Below are positions 1 to 8,374 of a stretch of DNA of 64,000 bases, piece after piece. The DNA comes from Kitasatospora mediocidica KCTC 9733. Its GTDB lineage: Bacteria; Actinomycetota; Actinomycetes; Streptomycetales; Streptomycetaceae. Where the stretch lies: NCBI RefSeq assembly GCF_000744225.1, contig NZ_JQLN01000005.1, positions 62,001 to 126,000 on the forward strand. The letters are read 5' to 3'. The translations under genes and the position numbers were made by a program. How positions within the stretch are numbered: the stretch's first letter is position 1; every line of letters begins with the position of its first letter. The notes below the pieces were generated by a model. The model was not told the origin of the DNA and made no database searches. It saw only the letters and a program-made list of their open reading frames with translations.

Positions 1-8
1 GTACTCAT
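1..8 (-). CDS. Start of a downstream ABC permease (partial)
   Basis: Only the first codons are inside the window. An ATG at 8-6 overlaps the TGA of the permease gene above it (ATGA overlap). Binding-protein-dependent sugar importers usually encode two permeases in a row, so a MalG-type second permease is inferred; no protein sequence is available to test this. Confidence 0.4.
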
Positions 9-1018
9 CGGGTGGTCCGCTCCTTGCGCAGCTGGACGATGTTGTAGGCGACCAGCGGAAGCACCGCGAGGAAGAGGATCACCGCGAGCGCACTGCCCCG
101 CCCGACGTTGAACTGCACGAAGGACTGCGAGTACATCTCGTTGGCGAGCACCTGGGTGCCGAAGTTGCCGCCGGTCATGGTGCGCACGATGTCGAACGCC
201 TTCAACGTGACGATCATGACGGTGGTGAGCACCACGACCAGCGTGGTGCGGATCATCGGGACCGTGACGTACCAGAACAGCCGCAGGCCGCCGGCCCCGT
301 CCAGCCGGGCGGCCTCGGTCACCTCGTCCGGGATCGCCTTGATCGCGGCGGAGAGCACCACCATGGCGAAGCCGGTCTGCACCCAGACCATCACGGCCAT
401 CAGCAGGAAGTCGTTCAGCGGGTGGTCGAGGATCCAGTTGGGCGGGTGTTTCCAGCCGAGCCGGATCACCACCTCGCTGAGCAGGCCGATCTGCGGCTGG
501 CCCGCCTCGCGGGCCTCGTAGACGAACTTCCAGATGATGCTCGCGCCGACCAGCGAGACCGCCATCGGCATGAAGACCAGCGACTTGTAGAGCGCCTGCC
601 ACTTCATCCGCTCCACGGCCAGGGCCAGGGCCAGGCCGAGGCCGGTCGCCACCACGGGGGCGACCAGCAGCCAGAGCAGGGTGTTGAGCAGCACCTGGTG
701 GATCGAGTCGGTGGTCAGCGCCCAGCCGTAGTTCTTGCCGCCGAGGAAGCGGGTGCTGTCGTCATTGCGAAAGCTCAGGTAGACGGTGCGGATCAGCGGC
801 GCCACCAGCCCGACCAGGAGCAGCAGCACGGCGGGGCCGAGGAATACCGCGATCGCCGTGGGCCGCCCGAACCGCCCGGTCGCCCGGCCCGCCACGAAGA
901 AGACCACCAGGAGGATGCCCAGGAAGCCGGCGATCGCGCCGAGGCTGTTGCCCAGCTTGATCGCGGCGTCGTTCCAGGCGGAGTCGGCGAGTTGGGCGCC
1001 GGAAAGGGGCATGCGCAC
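5..1018 (-). CDS. Sugar ABC transporter permease (MalF type)
   Basis: This is a 337-residue inner-membrane permease of a binding-protein-dependent sugar importer. It shows an N-terminal membrane segment (about residues 30-50), further hydrophobic segments spread through the protein, and the EAA cytoplasmic loop that docks the ATPase (EAARLDGAGGLRLFWYVTVP, about two thirds along). The long N-terminal part before the core fold resembles alpha-glucoside-type permeases, but the sugar cannot be read from sequence. The GTG start at 1018 is preceded by AGGAAGG at a good distance; an ATG two codons on is the alternative. It lies 51 bases after the binding-protein gene and is coupled by ATGA to the next gene, so it is part of one operon. 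No ATPase gene is in view, which is common in Streptomyces where a shared MsiK-type ATPase is used. Confidence 0.88.
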   Translation of the reverse strand: MRMPLSGAQLADSAWNDAAIKLGNSLGAIAGFLGILLVVFFVAGRATGRFGRPTAIAVFLGPAVLLLLVGLVAPLIRTVYLSFRNDDSTRFLGGKNYGWALTTDSIHQVLLNTLLWLLVAPVVATGLGLALALAVERMKWQALYKSLVFMPMAVSLVGASIIWKFVYEAREAGQPQIGLLSEVVIRLGWKHPPNWILDHPLNDFLLMAVMVWVQTGFAMVVLSAAIKAIPDEVTEAARLDGAGGLRLFWYVTVPMIRTTLVVVLTTVMIVTLKAFDIVRTMTGGNFGTQVLANEMYSQSFVQFNVGRGSALAVILFLAVLPLVAYNIVQLRKERTTR

Positions 1019-1069
1019 GGTGTCCTTCCTGCGACGGGCCAGGGACGCTCAAAGGGCGAACGGCGCGGG

Positions 1070-2440
1070 CTACTGCGGCCAGGCCGCGTCGATGTCGGCG
1101 GCCACCCGCTGGATCGACTGCCCCTCGGCGAACCAGGCCGTCAGCGACTTCCACTCCTGGCCCGCACCGACGGCCGCGGGCATCATGTCCGAGGCGTCGA
1201 AGCGGAAGGTGGCAGCCGGGTCGGTCAGCGCGGCGGCCGACAGCTGGTCGATCGGGTCGGTGTAGAGGCTCTTGTCGACCCCCTGGTTGGCCGAGACCCA
1301 CCCGGTGGCGACCTTGATCCTGCTGCTCGCCCAGTCCGCGGTGGACAGGTAGTTCTGCACCGCCTGGACCTCCGGCCGGCTGGAGAACGCGGCCACGAAC
1401 TCGCCACCGCCCTCGACCGGGTTGGCGACCGCCGGGTTCACCGCGGGCAGCTGGAAGGCGAAGACGTCACCGTCCGGCGCGACCTTGGTGGTCTTGGGCC
1501 ACTGCGCCTCGTAGAACGAAGCCTGTTGGAGCATCCAGCACTTGTTGGTCAGGATCGGCGCACCGGCGTCCTGGAAGGTCGTGGTGGCGATCGACTTCAC
1601 GTCGCCGATACCGGCGTTGACCCAGGCCGGGTTCTGCATCCAGTCGGCCACGGTGTGCATCGCGGCGCTGATCGGCGGATCGCTGAACTTGACGGTGTGG
1701 TTGACCCACTTGTCGTAGACGTCACCGCCCTGGCCGCCGAGGACCACCTCCTCCAGCCAGTCGGTGGCGGGCCAGCCGGTGGCCGTGCCGGAGCTGATCC
1801 CGCCGCACCAGGGCTTGCTGCCCCCGGCCTTGGCGATCTTGTCGCTGAGTGCCATCAGGTCGGCCCAGGTCTTCGGCACCTGGTAGCCGGCCTGTTGGAA
1901 GGCCTTGGGCGAATACCAGACCAGCGACTTCATGTTGGCACTCATCGGGGCCGCGTAGAACGTCCCGTTGACCGAGCCGTAGGTCTTCCAGACCGGGCTC
2001 CACTTGTTCTCGTTGTCGACGGTCTGGGCCGGCGGTTTGACGACCTTTCCGGTCTTGACCATCTGGGCGAGCAGACCGGGCTGCGGAATGATCGCAAGAT
2101 CGGGTGCGTTGCCGCCGGCCACCCGGACCGGGAGCTGGGACTCGAAGTCGTTGGAGCCCTCGTAGGAAATCTTGATGCCAGTACAAGTACTGAAATCGGA
2201 CCAGGACTTCTGCAGTGAGTCCGACTCGGGACTGAGGATCGAGGCGAACATCGTCACCTTCGTCCCGGCGTGCCCGGCGTAGGGCTGGTACTTGGCGCAG
2301 TCGCCGGTGAGCGTGGCGGTGGCGCCCTGATGACCGTCCGACGAGGAGCTGTTGGAGCAGGCGGCGGTGAGGGCCAGGCCCAGAACGGCCGGGGCCACCA
2401 GTAGACGATTGCGGAGCCGAACACTCTTCAAGATCTTCAA
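1070..2440 (-). CDS. Sugar ABC transporter substrate-binding lipoprotein
   Basis: This 456-residue extracellular binding protein captures a carbohydrate for the neighbouring permeases. The N-terminus is positively charged, followed by a hydrophobic stretch and a lipobox ending LTAAC, so it should be lipid-anchored. A serine-rich linker follows, then a family 1 binding-protein fold. The start is a TTG at 2440 preceded by GCAGGAG at suitable spacing; no better ATG or GTG is in frame nearby. It heads the importer operon. The region upstream contains a GGAGAGCGCTTTGA sequence over the ribosome-binding site that resembles half of a LacI-family (CebR-type) operator. Substrate is unknown. Confidence 0.88.
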   Translation of the reverse strand: MKILKSVRLRNRLLVAPAVLGLALTAACSNSSSSDGHQGATATLTGDCAKYQPYAGHAGTKVTMFASILSPESDSLQKSWSDFSTCTGIKISYEGSNDFESQLPVRVAGGNAPDLAIIPQPGLLAQMVKTGKVVKPPAQTVDNENKWSPVWKTYGSVNGTFYAAPMSANMKSLVWYSPKAFQQAGYQVPKTWADLMALSDKIAKAGGSKPWCGGISSGTATGWPATDWLEEVVLGGQGGDVYDKWVNHTVKFSDPPISAAMHTVADWMQNPAWVNAGIGDVKSIATTTFQDAGAPILTNKCWMLQQASFYEAQWPKTTKVAPDGDVFAFQLPAVNPAVANPVEGGGEFVAAFSSRPEVQAVQNYLSTADWASSRIKVATGWVSANQGVDKSLYTDPIDQLSAAALTDPAATFRFDASDMMPAAVGAGQEWKSLTAWFAEGQSIQRVAADIDAAWPQ

Positions 2441-2449
2441 AGCGCTCTC
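2436..2449 (-). promoter_or_regulatory. Possible LacI-family operator over the translation start
   Basis: On the minus strand the sequence GGAGAGCGCTTTGA covers the ribosome-binding site and TTG start. Streptomyces LacI-family sugar regulators such as CebR bind palindromes with an AGCGCT core. Only one arm matches well here, so this is a suggestion. Confidence 0.25.
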
Positions 2450-2593
2450 CTGCGGCCTGGTGGAGACGAGTTGGCGCTGCGCTGAACCGGAGATCGAATG
2501 CCGTCACTGGCTTGAAGACGTTAACGCACCCGCCCCCCGAGGTGAAGGGACACGTTCAGGTTTATCCATCGAACCGTGGGCCGAAAACAGCGC

Positions 2594-2628
2594 AGCGCGG
2601 GAAGTCGAGGAAATCGACTTCCCGCGCT
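2594..2628 (-). terminator. Stem-loop terminator after the conservon/P450 operon
   Basis: A perfect 15-bp inverted repeat (AGCGCGGGAAGTCGA and its complement) with a 5-base GGAAA loop starts 28 bases past the stop of the last P450 gene. There is no U-run, as usual in Streptomyces. It separates the conservon operon from the sugar importer operon. Confidence 0.8.
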
Positions 2629-2656
2629 ACCGGCACAGCACCGGACGGAGACGGGA

Positions 2657-3871
2657 TCAGGCTCGGCGCAGCCGCACCGGCAGGGTCTGCAGACTGTTCA
2701 CCACGATCGAGGCGCCCGGCCGAAGTTCCGCGTCCGGCACCGCGAGCTCCAGGTCGGGGAAACGCGCGAACAGCGCCGGCAGTGCCACCTGCGCCTCCAA
2801 CCGGGCCAGTGGCGACCCCGGGCAGACGTGCGGGCCGTGCCCGAAGGAGAGATGGCGTATCGGGTCACGGGTGACGTCGAACAACTCCGCCGTGATCCCG
2901 TGCTGCACCGGGTCGCGGCCGATCGCGTTGTACGAGATCAACACCGGGTCGCCCGCCGGGACGAGCGCCCCGTCCACGGTGATCGGCTCGGTGGCGAAAC
3001 GGAAGAGGAAGTTGCTGGTCGGCGGCGTCCAGCGGAGCGACTCCTCCACCACCGCGGCCCAGGACACCCGGCCCGAGCGCACCAGCGCGAGCTGGTCGGG
3101 GTGGGTGAGCAGGGCCCGCACCGCGTTGGTGATCAGGTTGACGGTGGTCTCGTGACCGGCCGCGATGATCACCCGCAGGGTCGCCGCCGCCTCGGCGTCG
3201 CTCAGTGCCTCGCCGTCCTCGACATCGGCGGCCAGCAGGGCGCTGGTCAGGTCCTCGCCCGGCTCCTTGCGCCGTTGCCCGACCAGAGCGCCGACGAAGG
3301 CGTTCAGCGCGGCGATGGTCGCCTGGATGCCCGCCGGGTCCGGCACGCTGCTGAAGAACCGCTCATACAGGTCCCGCAGGTACGCGTGGTCGGCCGGGTC
3401 CACCCCGAGCAGGGTGCCGATCACCGTCATCGGCAGCGGGAACGCGAAGGCGGTCTTCAGGTCGACCTCCGCCGGACCCGCCTGCAGGCCGTCCAGCAAG
3501 CCGGCCGTGATCGCCTCGATCTGCGGACGCATCAACTCGACCCGCCGCGGCGTGAAGGCCTGCGCGACCAGCGCGCGCAACCGCCGATGCGCGTCCCCGT
3601 CGGTGGTCACCATGCTCGGCCCGGGTACCGCCAGGCCGATCAGCGGCCAGCTCCTGGGCACCTCGCCGCGCTGGAAGGCCGCCCAGTGGGCCGCGTCCTT
3701 GACCAGGCGCTGGTCGGTCAGCAGCGCGCGGGCGGCCGCGTGCCGGGTGACCGCCCAGGCCCGTACGCCGCCCGGCAGCTCCACCGCCGCCACCGAACCG
3801 GCGGCCCGCAGCAGGGCCCCCTCGCCGGCGCTGTCGCGCGCGAAGGGGTCCAGCACGATCGGGGTGCTCAT
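2657..3871 (-). CDS. Cytochrome P450 (conservon-linked, complete motifs)
   Basis: This is a soluble bacterial P450 of 404 residues, the usual class I size, needing an external ferredoxin and reductase. The I-helix has AAGHETT, the K-helix has ESLR (E277, R280), and the haem loop reads FGHGPHVCPG with the thiolate ligand at C350, so all the standard catalytic features are present. The gene overlaps the stop of the previous P450 gene by one base (TGATG), implying translational coupling. In S. coelicolor, conservon-linked P450 pairs belong to CYP154 and CYP157; this one is the better candidate for CYP154, by inference from its partner. Its substrate is unknown. Confidence 0.9.
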   Translation of the reverse strand: MSTPIVLDPFARDSAGEGALLRAAGSVAAVELPGGVRAWAVTRHAAARALLTDQRLVKDAAHWAAFQRGEVPRSWPLIGLAVPGPSMVTTDGDAHRRLRALVAQAFTPRRVELMRPQIEAITAGLLDGLQAGPAEVDLKTAFAFPLPMTVIGTLLGVDPADHAYLRDLYERFFSSVPDPAGIQATIAALNAFVGALVGQRRKEPGEDLTSALLAADVEDGEALSDAEAAATLRVIIAAGHETTVNLITNAVRALLTHPDQLALVRSGRVSWAAVVEESLRWTPPTSNFLFRFATEPITVDGALVPAGDPVLISYNAIGRDPVQHGITAELFDVTRDPIRHLSFGHGPHVCPGSPLARLEAQVALPALFARFPDLELAVPDAELRPGASIVVNSLQTLPVRLRRA

Positions 3872-5133
3872 CAGAGTGCTCCTCCACTAGAAGACTGGAT
3901 CCCCGGGGTGAACCCGACCGGCAGCGCGACCAGCGCCCGCACCCAGGCCGACGGGCGCCAGACCAGGGCGTGCTCGGCGACCGCGAGCCGCAGGTCCGGC
4001 AGCCGGTCGAGCAGCACCTCGATCGCGGTGCCGGCGATCACCTCCGCCGCCTCCTGGGCCGGGAACGGGCAGCGGTGCTCACCGTGCGAGAAGCTCATGT
4101 GCGCGTGGTTGCCGTCGGCTGCCGCGCCGTTCTCCTGGCGCACCGCCGGGTCGGCGTTGGAGCCCGCCAGGCCGAGCAGCAGCATGTCGCCCGCGGCGAT
4201 CTGCTGGCCGCCGAGCCGGGTGTCCCGGGTGGCCCACCGGCCGGCGAAGATCTGGGTCGGGGTGTCCTCCCAGAGCGCCTCGGTGAGCGCCTGGCCGATG
4301 CTCCGCCGGCCGCCCGAGAGCGAGGCCGCGAAGCGCTCGTCGGTGAGCATCAGCCGCAGCGCGTTGGCGATCCAGTACGAGGTCGGCTGATGGCCGGCGA
4401 TCAGCAGTACCCGCAGGTCGCGCATGATCTCCTCGTCGCTCAGCGCGGCCGGGTGTTGCAGCAGGCTGGTGGTCACGTCCGCGCCCGGCCGCTCCCGCTT
4501 GGTCTCCACCAGCTCCAGCATCACGGTCAGCAGCCGCTGCGCGCCGCTCTGCGCGTCGGCGCCGCCGTCCAGCATGTCCAGCAGTCCGCGGATCAGCACC
4601 GGCGCCTGGGAGTCGTCCAGTCCGAACATCCAGCACAGCACCAGCAGCGGCACCCGGTGCGCGTACTCGGCGACCAGGTCCGCCTCGCCGCGGCCGGCGA
4701 ACTCGTCGATCAGGGTGTCGGCGATCTGCTCGCACTTCTTCTTCAGCTCGTACGGGTCGACCGCCGACAGCGCGTCGGTGACCGCCGCCGACCGGCGCTG
4801 GTGCTCGGCGCCCTCGGCGTACAGGATCGACGGGACCGACGCCATCATCGGCCGCAGCGGCCAGTCGGCCGGGACCGTCGGCCAGGCGTTCCAGCGGGCC
4901 GAGTCACGGCCGAACAGCTTGGGCTGGCTGGTCATCAGCTGCAGTTCGCGATAGCCGATGACCAGCCAGGCCGGTACCCCGCCGGCCAACTCGACGGGCG
5001 CCACCGGGCCGTGCGCGGCGCGCAGTTCGCGGTAGACCTGGCCCGGGTCGGTCTGGAACCGGGGGCCGTGCAGCGGGGCCGCGGCGGCGTGCGCCGGGCA
5101 GCCCGGCGGTGGGGTGGTCGCTGGCTCGGTCAC
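3871..5133 (-). CDS. Cytochrome P450 lacking the ExxR motif (CYP157-like)
   Basis: This 420-residue P450 keeps the haem-binding loop (FSHGEHRCPF, ligand C355) and an I-helix AGHQPTS, but the K-helix position that should read ExxR reads EALW (E285 to W288). Loss of the arginine is a known peculiarity of the actinobacterial CYP157 family, where EQSLW was described for CYP157C1. The N-terminus has a CPAH motif after a proline run. The GTG start at 5133 overlaps the TGA of the cvnD gene (GTGA), so it is made with the conservon. Without the E-R-R triad its haem pocket may be built differently or it may serve a non-oxidising role. Assignment to CYP157 is by motif and context. Confidence 0.88.
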   Translation of the reverse strand: MTEPATTPPPGCPAHAAAAPLHGPRFQTDPGQVYRELRAAHGPVAPVELAGGVPAWLVIGYRELQLMTSQPKLFGRDSARWNAWPTVPADWPLRPMMASVPSILYAEGAEHQRRSAAVTDALSAVDPYELKKKCEQIADTLIDEFAGRGEADLVAEYAHRVPLLVLCWMFGLDDSQAPVLIRGLLDMLDGGADAQSGAQRLLTVMLELVETKRERPGADVTTSLLQHPAALSDEEIMRDLRVLLIAGHQPTSYWIANALRLMLTDERFAASLSGGRRSIGQALTEALWEDTPTQIFAGRWATRDTRLGGQQIAAGDMLLLGLAGSNADPAVRQENGAAADGNHAHMSFSHGEHRCPFPAQEAAEVIAGTAIEVLLDRLPDLRLAVAEHALVWRPSAWVRALVALPVGFTPGIQSSSGGAL

Positions 5134-5774
5134 GGGGTGCTCTCCAGTTCGACGCGTTGCGGATGTTCGGCTTCGGCACGGGCGTAGAGGTGGCGGACCA
5201 GCTCGATCAGCACCCGCTTGCTGGACTCCCGGTCGCGCGCGTCGCAGTCCAGCAACGGGACGCCGGGCGACAGGTCCAGGGCCTCACGGATCTCCGCCAG
5301 GCTGTGCCGCGGCGGCTCGAAGGTGTTGCAGGCCACCACGAACGGCGTCCCGTGGTGCTCCAGCCGGTCGATCGCGTACCAGGAGTCGTCCAGCCGCCGG
5401 GTGTCCACCAGCACGACCGCGCCCAGCGCCCCGGTGAAGAGCCGGTCCCAGAGGAACCAGAAACGTTCCTGTCCGGGTGCGCCGAAGAGGTAGAGCACGC
5501 TCTCGGCGGAGAGCGTGATCCGGCCGAAGTCGAAGGCCACCGTGGTGGACCGCTTGTCCAGGACCGCCGACGGGTCGTCGACGCCGATCCCGGCGCGGGT
5601 CATCACCTCCTCGGTGGCCAGCGGCCGGATCTCGCTCACCGAGCCGACCAGGGTGGTCTTGCCGGCCCCGAAGCCGCCCACCACGACGATCTTCAGCGCG
5701 TTGTCGGCGGTGCTCCGCAGCGGCGTCCGCGCGGCGGCGGTCAGGACCGGCGCGTCAGAGCTTCTGGAGTCCAT
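5130..5774 (-). CDS. cvnD: Conservon GTP-binding protein CvnD
   Basis: This 214-residue protein is the small GTPase-like member of a conservon. The P-loop GGFGAGKTT is at residues 33-41, a DKRSTTV stretch follows in the switch I area, and LFGAPGQERF is the G3 region, as in the MglA/Ras-like group. The usual NKxD motif is replaced by CNTF, as is common in CvnD proteins. In S. coelicolor, conservon products form a membrane-associated complex resembling eukaryotic G-protein-coupled signalling. The ATG start at 5774 lies inside the end of cvnC (20-base overlap), and the stop overlaps the P450 start, so the cassette is translated as a coupled series. Confidence 0.9.
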   Translation of the reverse strand: MDSRSSDAPVLTAAARTPLRSTADNALKIVVVGGFGAGKTTLVGSVSEIRPLATEEVMTRAGIGVDDPSAVLDKRSTTVAFDFGRITLSAESVLYLFGAPGQERFWFLWDRLFTGALGAVVLVDTRRLDDSWYAIDRLEHHGTPFVVACNTFEPPRHSLAEIREALDLSPGVPLLDCDARDRESSKRVLIELVRHLYARAEAEHPQRVELESTP

Positions 5775-6120
5775 GGAGCACCTGCTTCAGCATGTCGAGG
5801 TCGGGCAACTTCGCCTGGGCGGGAACGAACCGCGGGTGGCGGGCGGTGATCCGACCCGCCTCCAGCAGGTCGCCGAGCAGGATCTTGACGACGCTGACCG
5901 GCAGGCCCAGCTCGGCGGCCACCTCGACCACCGCGGTCGGGCGCACGCACAGCCGCAGGATCCGGGCGTGCTCGGACTGCATCCCGGGCTGCGGCTCCTG
6001 CTCGGAGACGATCAGCGTCACCACGTCGAACGCGTGCCGGGTGGCCTGGCTGCGGCCGCGGGTCACCGTGTAGAGCCGGTCCGGATCGTCGTCCCGGGCC
6101 GGCTCGCCGACCCGCGTCAC
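5755..6120 (-). CDS. cvnC: Conservon DUF742 protein CvnC
   Basis: This 121-residue protein belongs to the DUF742 family, with a winged-helix-like core: RLYTVTRG near the N-terminus, then RPTAVVEVAAELGLPVSVVK and LLEAGRITARHP, ending in the typical DLDMLKQVLHGLQKL tail. I chose the GTG at 6120, which overlaps the stop of cvnB (GTGA); the longer open frame upstream is the shadow of cvnB. It sits between cvnB and cvnD as in every conservon. The family has no known enzymatic activity and is thought to act as an adaptor in the Cvn complex. Confidence 0.9.
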   Translation of the reverse strand: MTRVGEPARDDDPDRLYTVTRGRSQATRHAFDVVTLIVSEQEPQPGMQSEHARILRLCVRPTAVVEVAAELGLPVSVVKILLGDLLEAGRITARHPRFVPAQAKLPDLDMLKQVLHGLQKL

Positions 6121-6536
6121 TGCGCGGCGGTGGCGTCGATCCCGCGCGGCGGCGAGCTGAGGAACGTCCCGATCTGCTCCACCAGGGCGTGCATCTGGTG
6201 GCCGACCATGCCGACGTCGGCGCTCTCGTCGGTCACCACGGCCAGGTGCGCGCCCGCGCCGGCGTCCACGATGCACAGGATCCCGCCGTGGAACTCCGTC
6301 ATCGACTGGCGCACCCCGCCCGTCCCGTCGCCGAACTCGATCGAGGCGCCGTGCGACAGGCTCTGGATTCCGGAGGCGATGGCGGCCAGCTGGTCGGCCT
6401 GGTCGGTGCCCAACCCGGCGCTGTGGCACAGCTTCAGGCCGTCGGCGGAGAGCACCAGGGCGTGCTTGGAACCGGGGGTGTTGGTCAGCAGGTTCTCCAA
6501 CAGCCAGTCGAGATCGCGGTCGGCGGTGCTGCTCAT
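6117..6536 (-). CDS. cvnB: Conservon roadblock/LC7 protein CvnB
   Basis: This 139-residue protein has the roadblock/LC7 fold, the same fold as MglB-type GTPase regulators. Typical segments are LDWLLENLL near the start, ALVLSADGLKL, then a central LAAIASGIQSLS helix and a MVGHQM segment near the end. It probably regulates the GTPase state of CvnD. The ATG start overlaps the stop of cvnA (TGATG), and the stop overlaps cvnC (GTGA). Confidence 0.92.
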   Translation of the reverse strand: MSSTADRDLDWLLENLLTNTPGSKHALVLSADGLKLCHSAGLGTDQADQLAAIASGIQSLSHGASIEFGDGTGGVRQSMTEFHGGILCIVDAGAGAHLAVVTDESADVGMVGHQMHALVEQIGTFLSSPPRGIDATAAQ

Positions 6537-8092
6537 CAGGAGTTGTCCTTCGGGAGGTCAGCGGGGGTGGCAGGGCTGGGAGGTGCGGGCTGCGAACCCT
6601 GGACGGCTTGCCGGAACGCTCCGAACCGGCTGGCCGTCTCGGGCTGGCGAACCTTCAGTGCCGGTGCGGCGGCCGGACCGGTCGCGGCCGCCATGGTCTG
6701 GCCGCGACGACGCTTGGGCAGACCGCCGTCGGTGACCGGCGGCGGGGCGGCCTGCGGCGCGGCCGCGGGCAGCGCGGGCTGGACGGCCGCGCGGACCGGC
6801 TCGGCGGCGCCGGGCTCGGGGTGGGCGACGAGCGTCTCCGGGATCAGCACCACGACACCCGTACCACCGCGCGAGGACGGGCGGAACGAGATCGACAGGC
6901 CGTGCTTGCGGGCCAGCGCACCGACCACCGCGAAGCCGAGCCGGGTTCCGGCCGACAGCGCCGTCAGGTCCAACGCCTCGCCGGAGACCGCCCGTTCGGC
7001 CCGGCGCAGCCAGACCTCGGAGAGTCCCAGGCCGCCGTCCTCGACGGTGATCACCAGGCCGGAGTGCAACTCCTCGACGTAGACGTGCACCTCGGCCGGC
7101 GGAGCCGAGAAGTTGGTGGCGTTGTCAAGGAGTTCGGCGAGCGCGTGCATCACGCCCTCGGCCGCGTAGCCGGCCACCGCGGCGGTGCTCGCCGAGTGCA
7201 GCCGGACCCGCTGGTAGGCGCCGATCCGGCCGAGCGCCCCGCGCAGGATGCTCTCCACCGTGATCGGCTTGGTCCAGCGGCGGCCGGTACGGGCGCCGGT
7301 GAGCACGGCGATGCTGTCGGCCATCCGGCCCGCCTGCGCGGTGCTGTGGTCCAGCCGGAGCAGGTCGCCGAGCACCTCCTCGCCGTGCCGGTGCTCCATC
7401 TCGCGCAGCTCGGCGTGCATGCTGGTGGCCAGCGCCTGGACCCGCCCGGCGGCCGTCGCGCAGACCGCGAGCGCCGCCGCCCGCTGCCGCTCGCCGTAGG
7501 CGACCTCACGGGCCATCAGCCGCAGCAGGTCCTCGTGCGCGGTCTGCCGGTGCTCGACCAGGACGGTGTCCACCGAGGCCCCGGCGCGCAGCCGGCCCAC
7601 CACGGCGGGGATCGTCTGCTCGGCCAGCCGGGCCAGTTCGGCCCGCTCGTCGTCCGCCGCGGCGCGGGCGGTGGCGGCCTCCGCACGGGCCTCGACGGTC
7701 TCGGAGCGGGCGGCCAGCAGCTCGATCCGGGCCGCCTCGGCCTCGGTGCGGGCCGCGTTGGCGCGCGCCCGGGAGGCCTGCGCCTCGGACACCGCGGCCG
7801 CCGTGTCCGCCCCGGCCCGCAGCGCGGCGGCGTGCGCCGCCTCCACCCGGGCCTGGGCCTGAGCCAGCTGGACGCGCAACTTCCCGGCCCGCCCGCGCTG
7901 GACGACGGCCACGACCACCGCCGCACACCAGGCCAGCGCCGCCGCCGACGCCCAGCCGGCGACCACCGACCGCTCCGAGGAAGGAGCCGCGGCGGTGGCG
8001 GCGGCCACCGCACCGGCCCCGGCCAACACGGCCGCCAGGACACAGAGCGGCCCGACCGGTCCACCGGTCGGGCGTCGAAGGCGTGCGGTCAT
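6536..8092 (-). CDS. cvnA: Conservon sensor kinase-like protein CvnA
   Basis: This 518-residue membrane protein heads the conservon. Two hydrophobic segments near residues 16-36 and 43-65 anchor it. A long alanine/arginine/glutamate-rich coiled coil (about residues 70-165) and a dimerisation region with RLDHSTAQAGRMADSI follow, then a histidine-kinase-type ATPase domain with ELLDNATNFS and EDGGLGLS. The last 100 residues are proline- and alanine-rich and probably disordered. It lacks a large extracellular loop, so input is more likely cytoplasmic or membrane-based. The ATG at 8092 follows GAGG, and a candidate promoter lies about 100 bases upstream. Confidence 0.92.
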   Translation of the reverse strand: MTARLRRPTGGPVGPLCVLAAVLAGAGAVAAATAAAPSSERSVVAGWASAAALAWCAAVVVAVVQRGRAGKLRVQLAQAQARVEAAHAAALRAGADTAAAVSEAQASRARANAARTEAEAARIELLAARSETVEARAEAATARAAADDERAELARLAEQTIPAVVGRLRAGASVDTVLVEHRQTAHEDLLRLMAREVAYGERQRAAALAVCATAAGRVQALATSMHAELREMEHRHGEEVLGDLLRLDHSTAQAGRMADSIAVLTGARTGRRWTKPITVESILRGALGRIGAYQRVRLHSASTAAVAGYAAEGVMHALAELLDNATNFSAPPAEVHVYVEELHSGLVITVEDGGLGLSEVWLRRAERAVSGEALDLTALSAGTRLGFAVVGALARKHGLSISFRPSSRGGTGVVVLIPETLVAHPEPGAAEPVRAAVQPALPAAAPQAAPPPVTDGGLPKRRRGQTMAAATGPAAAPALKVRQPETASRFGAFRQAVQGSQPAPPSPATPADLPKDNS

Positions 8093-8191
8093 CAGGCTGA
8101 TCCTCGGTGTGAGCGTCGGAGTCAGAACGGGCGACGGCGCACCTGCTCCCCCGTCACCGGAAGATGCATGATCAGTTCACGCAGTCAACAG

Positions 8192-8219
8192 ATCATATCG
8201 ATTCAGATGAGCTACTCAA
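8192..8219 (-). promoter_or_regulatory. Candidate promoter of the conservon operon
   Basis: Reading on the minus strand, TTGAGT (8219-8214) and TATGAT (8197-8192) are separated by 16 bases, resembling a vegetative sigma-factor promoter. It would give a leader of about 95 bases before the cvnA ATG. The block is noticeably AT-rich compared with its surroundings. There is no experimental start site. Confidence 0.45.
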
Positions 8220-8306
8220 CCGGTCAGTTGACGCATTGTGCTCTCTCCGTTCCGGACAAGTGACGTCAGGGTGCGAACGGCCCAGGGAATGAGACGCAAA
8301 CGCGAA

Positions 8307-8342
8307 GGGTGGGGCGAGGACACCGAAGTCCTCGCCCCACCC
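8307..8342 (-). terminator. Stem-loop terminator after nrdJ
   Basis: A perfect 15-bp inverted repeat (GGGTGGGGCGAGGAC and its complement) with a 6-base loop lies 33 bases past the nrdJ stop. The remainder of the 8093-8374 gap holds the conservon promoter and no gene. Confidence 0.85.
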
Positions 8343-8374
8343 ATGACGTCAGCTCAGCCGATCAGCTCGGATGA

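Noticed and set aside
422-2218. Long plus-strand open frame over the sugar importer genes
   Set aside because: It is a GC-rich shadow frame of the binding protein and permease genes, with no family motifs and a poor start.
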